Source of the DNA: JADJOM01 sp963817435
GTDB taxonomy: Bacteria > Gemmatimonadota > Gemmatimonadetes > Gemmatimonadales > GWC2-71-9
DNA length: 64,000 nt
Direction: 5' to 3'
Assembly (NCBI GenBank): GCA_963817435.1
Contig: CAWFNY010000001.1
Location: 1,488,001-1,552,000, forward strand
Shown piece after piece: positions 60,266 to 64,000 of this stretch (positions are counted from its first letter, which is position 1; each line of letters starts with the position of its first letter). The position numbers were made by a program, and so were the translations under genes. The notes under the pieces were generated by a model, which was not told where the DNA came from, ran no database searches, and was given only the letters and a program-made list of their open reading frames with translations.

Positions 60266-63061
60266 AAGTCAGGCCCACGGTCCAGGAGGTGCCAGTGGTA
60301 TAGCTACGGGTCACCAGGTTGCTCCCCTCGAGCAGGAACCGGGGCTGGCGATTGGTGAGATTGGTGGCGCTTACCGACACCTTGAGGCCACCGAAGGACT
60401 GACTGACCTTCGCATCCAGATTGTAGCGCGCCTTCTCGATGACGTTGGACGGAATGATGTCGGGGGCGGAGTTGGCGCCGTAGCGGGCAATCCGGTCCCC
60501 GAAATAGTTGTACAGCAGAGCGACTGAGGTCCGGCTGCCCGGATTGGTGTAGGTCAGGCTGCCGTTGAGCAGCAGCGGTGACTGGCCCTGCAGGTCCAGT
60601 CCCGGTTCCTTGATGCCGAACCGGACAGGATCGAGCTCGATGCTGGAGCCGAGGAAGGCCGCGTTCATCCCGATGGAGAGGTGGCGCAGGAATCCCGGCA
60701 GGAAGTCGAGCGTGCGCCGGGCCTCCAGCTCCACGCCGAAACTGTTCGCGCGTTCGCCGTTGGCGGGCCGGGCGGCACAGGACGAGGTGCCGAAGGGACC
60801 CACCACCTCGACCAGCGGCTTGGTGAAGCGCTTGTAGAACCCGCTGATCGAGAAGATCTCCCCCGGGCGCGGATAGTACTCCCAGCGTGCATCCGCGTTG
60901 GTGATCTTCGACTCCACGACGCTCGTGTCGCCGGCCACGTTGCACTCCGACCCCACCGGCCGGTAGGCATCCAGGCTGAGGTCGCGCGGATCGGGCCGGG
61001 TCACGGACCGGAATCCCGCAAACCGCAGATTCATCGCCGGCGTGAGCGCCAGCGTGAGGTTCGCGGACCAGAGAAAATCCGGGTTGTGGCGAGCCGTGGT
61101 CAGCAGGCTGTCGGAGGTGATGGTCGTGGTGACATGCAGGCGCCAATCCTCGAACCGGACCCCGCCGACCAGGCGCGCGAACGGCAGCAGCGGAAGATCG
61201 AGCATCCCGTACGCCGAGGTCAGGTCGTCCTTGGCGTGATACCGCGAGGTCAGATTCGCCCCATTCTTCGTGAGGAAGAAGATGCTGCCGATGTTCTCCG
61301 GGGAAAACGCCTCCTCGGGCGGCAGGGTTGCAATGATGCTGGCGTCCGGATTCTGCGCGATCGAGAGTTTGGCATTGGTCGCCTTGTAGTCCCGATTCTT
61401 TGCGCGGAACAGCCCGCCCAGCTTGAGCTGAGTGTCGCCGGCGTGGCGGAGACCGAGCGGGATCGACCAGTCCGCTTGCCCGCTGAGGATCTTGTCGTTC
61501 AGATAGCGCACCGAGAAGTCACTGGTCGCGCCGACTTCGCTCAAGGTCGCCGTCGGCCCGATCCCCACATAGCGCGCCTGGCGATTGTCAGGCTCGTCCC
61601 GGATGGCCCTGGCGTAGGTCCCCTTCCACTCCACCCGCGACCCGAAGAGGAACGGCAGGACATGCTCACCGGACAGCTGCGACTGGAGCAGCGTCCGCTC
61701 CACGTACTGCACGCCGAAGTAGCGGAACTGGGCGCCCTGCTCGTCCTGCAGACCGTTCCCCTGGGCGAGTACCTCCTCCGAGTTCCGCGTGAGGATGTTC
61801 TTCAAGCCGAACTTGTTGCTGCCGAGACGCCAGGACAGATTGGCGATCGCTCCCCAGTCCACCTCCGTGCTGCTCTCGTCGGTCCGCAGCGCCGCCGACG
61901 GCACTGCCTGAATCCTCGAGGTATAGAAGGCGTTCAGCTTGTTCGGAGTGAAATTGCGCTTGGTTCCGTAGGTGAGTGCGAGCACGTAGCCGAGCGGCCG
62001 CGCCTCCCCGAACTGGCCGCCGAGGTTGAAGCCGAGCCCCAGATTGGGAGCGGCGCGCTCCGAGCGTGCCCCGCCACACGTCGCGAAACGACTCGGCGGT
62101 CCGCTCGTCGAGGGTCGCTGCCATCCGCCGGAACCCGGAACACACCCGGGAGCGGCCGCCGGCTGTTCGCCCCGAAGCCCAGTGCGTCCTGGAAGGTCCG
62201 CGGTCCCTGCGCGAAGGTCCTGAACGTGGACTGACTGTTGAAGCCCTGGCTGGTGCTGATCTGCAGGACCGGATTCTCCGGGAATTCCTTGGTCCGCACC
62301 TCGACCGAGCCCCCCGCGAAGTCGCCCGGCTTGTCCGGCGTGGCGGACTTCGTGGTCACGATCGACTCGAGCAGGCTGGCGGGGAAGATGTCGAGCGGGA
62401 CGACTTTCTTCAGCGGTTCCGGGCTGGGAAGATCGACCCCGTTGAGGAGCGTATTGCTGTAGCGCTCATTGAGCCCGCGCACCACCACGAACTTCTTGTC
62501 GAACACCGCGATCCCGGTGACTCGGCGGATGACGTCGCCGCCGTTTGCGTCCGGATTGCGGCTGATGGCCTCGGCGCTGATGCCGTCGCTCGCCGATGGC
62601 GCGGCCTGCTGGGCCGCCAGCAGGCCGGCGTCCGTCTTCGGCGCCGGGGGGATGTCGGACTCCACCGACAGTTCCTCGAGTTCGACGGCCTGCACGCCAA
62701 GGGCGAAATCGACCGTGACAGCCTGGCCGCCCACCACAGCGATGCTGTCCCGCTGCGACGGCTTGTACCCGATGTAGGCCGCGCGCACACTGTGCAGGCC
62801 TGCGCTGATCGGTGGCGTCCGGTAGCGGCCATCGAGGTCGGACTCCACCACGCCCGGCAGGCCGACAATCATCACCCGGACTCCCTGCAGCGGGCGGCCC
62901 GTCTCACGATCGATGACCCGGCCGGTGATCCGCCCTGTCGCAACGGGCTGGGCGGGCGCGGGCGCCGCAGGCTGCTGCTGGGCCCGAAGCGAAACGACAC
63001 CGATGCCAAGCAGGGCGAGCGCAAGGACGAGCGTCCGACGTGGGTCCATACCGGAGTCCAT
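60252..63061 (-). pseudogene. TonB-dependent receptor with N-terminal carboxypeptidase-regulatory-like domain; two frameshifts
   Basis: Start ATG 63061 or 63049 (MDPRRTLVLALALLGIGVVS). Signal peptide, carboxypeptidase-regulatory-like domain (ATGRITGRVIDRETGRPLQG), plug (RNPDANGGDVIRRVTGIAVF, VVVRGLNERYSNTLLNGVDL, TPDKPGDFAGGSVEVRTKEF), then frame changes near 62120 and 62060, each fitting one inserted base, and a barrel of about 580 residues in the third frame (LALTYGTKRNFTPNKLNAFY to SWTVGLTYDFY, with a terminal aromatic). Repaired, it is a full receptor of roughly 935 aa. Likely imports or anchors a ligand together with the lipoproteins that follow; if the breaks are real it is inactive. 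Confidence 0.82.
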
Positions 63062-63163
63062 GGGGCTTCGAGAATCGGGCTGCGCATGGCGATCGCGCGA
63101 GCACCGGAGGCGTTAAGGCGGGCTAATGTCGCCCGATCTGTCGGGATTCCCCCTACTGGGAGG

Positions 63164-64000
63164 TCACAGTGCTGTCACGGGCGGAGCGATGGGATGGCCC
63201 AGCGAATCCACCCGAAGCGCCGCGGTGGGCCAGCCGCCTCGCAGGAACCGGTCGATCGCAGCGTTCAATTCCCCGCGGGCTTCGGCCCATGGGAAGAGCG
63301 CAGTGTGACCCAGCACCAGCTTCCGGGCCTCATGCAGCCGCGATGCCCATTGGTCGGCGTTGCTGAGCCAGGCGGCCGACTCGCTACCCACGATCACCAG
63401 AGCGGGCGAGAGCGCCATCGTGAGCGAGTCGGACCAGTTGTAGCCGGGAAGTGATAGATAGAGCTGCCGGGAGATGGTCGATCGGGAACGAAGCCGGTCG
63501 GGTGCGTCGTCGCAAATCATTGGCCCAAGCCGGTGGACGACGGTCTTGCTGGTCACCTCGGCCGGGGAAAAGAGGAAACCCCAGTAGCGCCTGCAGAACC
63601 CCGCGGGATCGAGCGATTCCGCGCCCTGCTCGCGCGCGGCGGCCCACGCGGCCATGGCCGCCGAATCGTTCGGGAGGTAGGCAAGCCGGAAAGTGAAGCT
63701 GAGCCGATCCGGCATCGGGCTCAGCAGCACGATTCTGGCGACCTGGCCCGGATGGCGGATCGCGTACTGCGCCGCCAGCGCGGCGCCCCAGTGGTGCCCT
63801 ACCAGTCGCAGTGGCCCCAGCCCGAAGTGCGCCTGCACCGCGGCGAGATCCTCGAGGTCCTGACTGAAGGAAAGGGAATCGGGGTGGGTCGCCGTCGTGG
63901 ATCGACCGCGCCCCCGCTGATCGTAGAACAGCAGGATGTGAGAGTCCGCGAGCGGCGCGAGCGCCGCCTCCAGGTACCGGCTGTTCAGCGCAGGCCCGCC
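63164..64000 (-). CDS. Alpha/beta hydrolase (proline-iminopeptidase-like), N-terminus cut by window edge; nucleophile Ser replaced by His
   Basis: 279 codons visible, open to the window edge (the first codon read, at 64000, gives GGPALNSRYLEAAL, the oxyanion-hole region HGGPG-like). The Tyr-Asp-Gln-Arg-Gly motif FYDQRGRGRST is typical of S33 peptidases. The nucleophile elbow should read G-H-S-W-G but reads GHHWG (codon 63791-63793 is His). The charge-relay acid region is ALVIVGSESAAW, with no obvious Asp; a His is kept in LGHTALFPW. So it is either inactive or a different enzyme or binding protein. Confidence 0.85.
   Translation of the reverse strand, partial: GGPALNSRYLEAALAPLADSHILLFYDQRGRGRSTTATHPDSLSFSQDLEDLAAVQAHFGLGPLRLVGHHWGAALAAQYAIRHPGQVARIVLLSPMPDRLSFTFRLAYLPNDSAAMAAWAAAREQGAESLDPAGFCRRYWGFLFSPAEVTSKTVVHRLGPMICDDAPDRLRSRSTISRQLYLSLPGYNWSDSLTMALSPALVIVGSESAAWLSNADQWASRLHEARKLVLGHTALFPWAEARGELNAAIDRFLRGGWPTAALRVDSLGHPIAPPVTAL

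Overview
This window is a stretch of a high-GC, Gram-negative (diderm) chromosome with no rRNA, tRNA, phage, insertion sequence or CRISPR that I can see. The gene content points to Gemmatimonadota or a near relative: Acidobacteria/Gemmatimonadota-type duplicated FtsX/MacB permeases, TonB-dependent receptors with carboxypeptidase-regulatory-like plugs, many lipoproteins, sulfocyanin-like cupredoxins and a porin. The taxon is an inference from these families, not from a marker gene.

Layout. 1-5615 (minus): MacAB-like exporter operon (adaptor, ATPase, two large permeases, the last cut by the window edge). 6005-9906: beta-propeller lipoprotein plus TonB-dependent receptor. 9903-13574: orphan pseudopilin-like protein, a 46-aa lipoprotein coupled to Cu/Zn superoxide dismutase, and cytochrome bd oxidase. 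13649-17145: POT peptide transporter, coiled-coil protein, lipoprotein and class-I glutamine-amidotransferase-like hydrolase. 17835-23744: tightly overlapping operon of hybrid histidine kinase, two glycosyltransferases, DUF3108 protein, a deoxyhypusine-synthase-like protein and an NTF2-like lipoprotein. 24143-27353: ThiO-like oxidase, DUF1684 protein and TlpA-like thioredoxin.

27340-33814 is a periplasmic redox island: two sulfocyanin-like blue copper proteins, an OFA-type MFS carrier with its small subunit, a PQQ dehydrogenase with the Asp-x-Asp pattern linked to lanthanide use, and a porin. 35220-42361 holds the complete pyruvate dehydrogenase complex (E1 alpha, E1 beta, E2, E3) flanked by lipA and lipB, so enzyme and lipoyl-cofactor supply sit together. 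42404-47666 carries a sulfite-oxidase-like molybdoenzyme, an M20 dipeptidase, a TPR protein and an EAL-HDOD regulator.

47874-63061 (minus) is the most unusual part: a TonB-dependent receptor followed by six large secreted lipoproteins built from cohesin-like, dockerin-like, PKD, FN3, carboxypeptidase-regulatory-like and right-handed beta-helix modules, with no enzyme among them. Two of the families occur twice in mirror order (B-A-L-A'-B'). The upstream copies A and B and the receptor carry at least eleven frameshifts, ten of them consistent with single-base insertions, whereas neighbouring genes are intact. Local sequence error or recent decay must be settled before this locus is interpreted. 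The window ends inside an alpha/beta hydrolase whose nucleophile serine is replaced by histidine.
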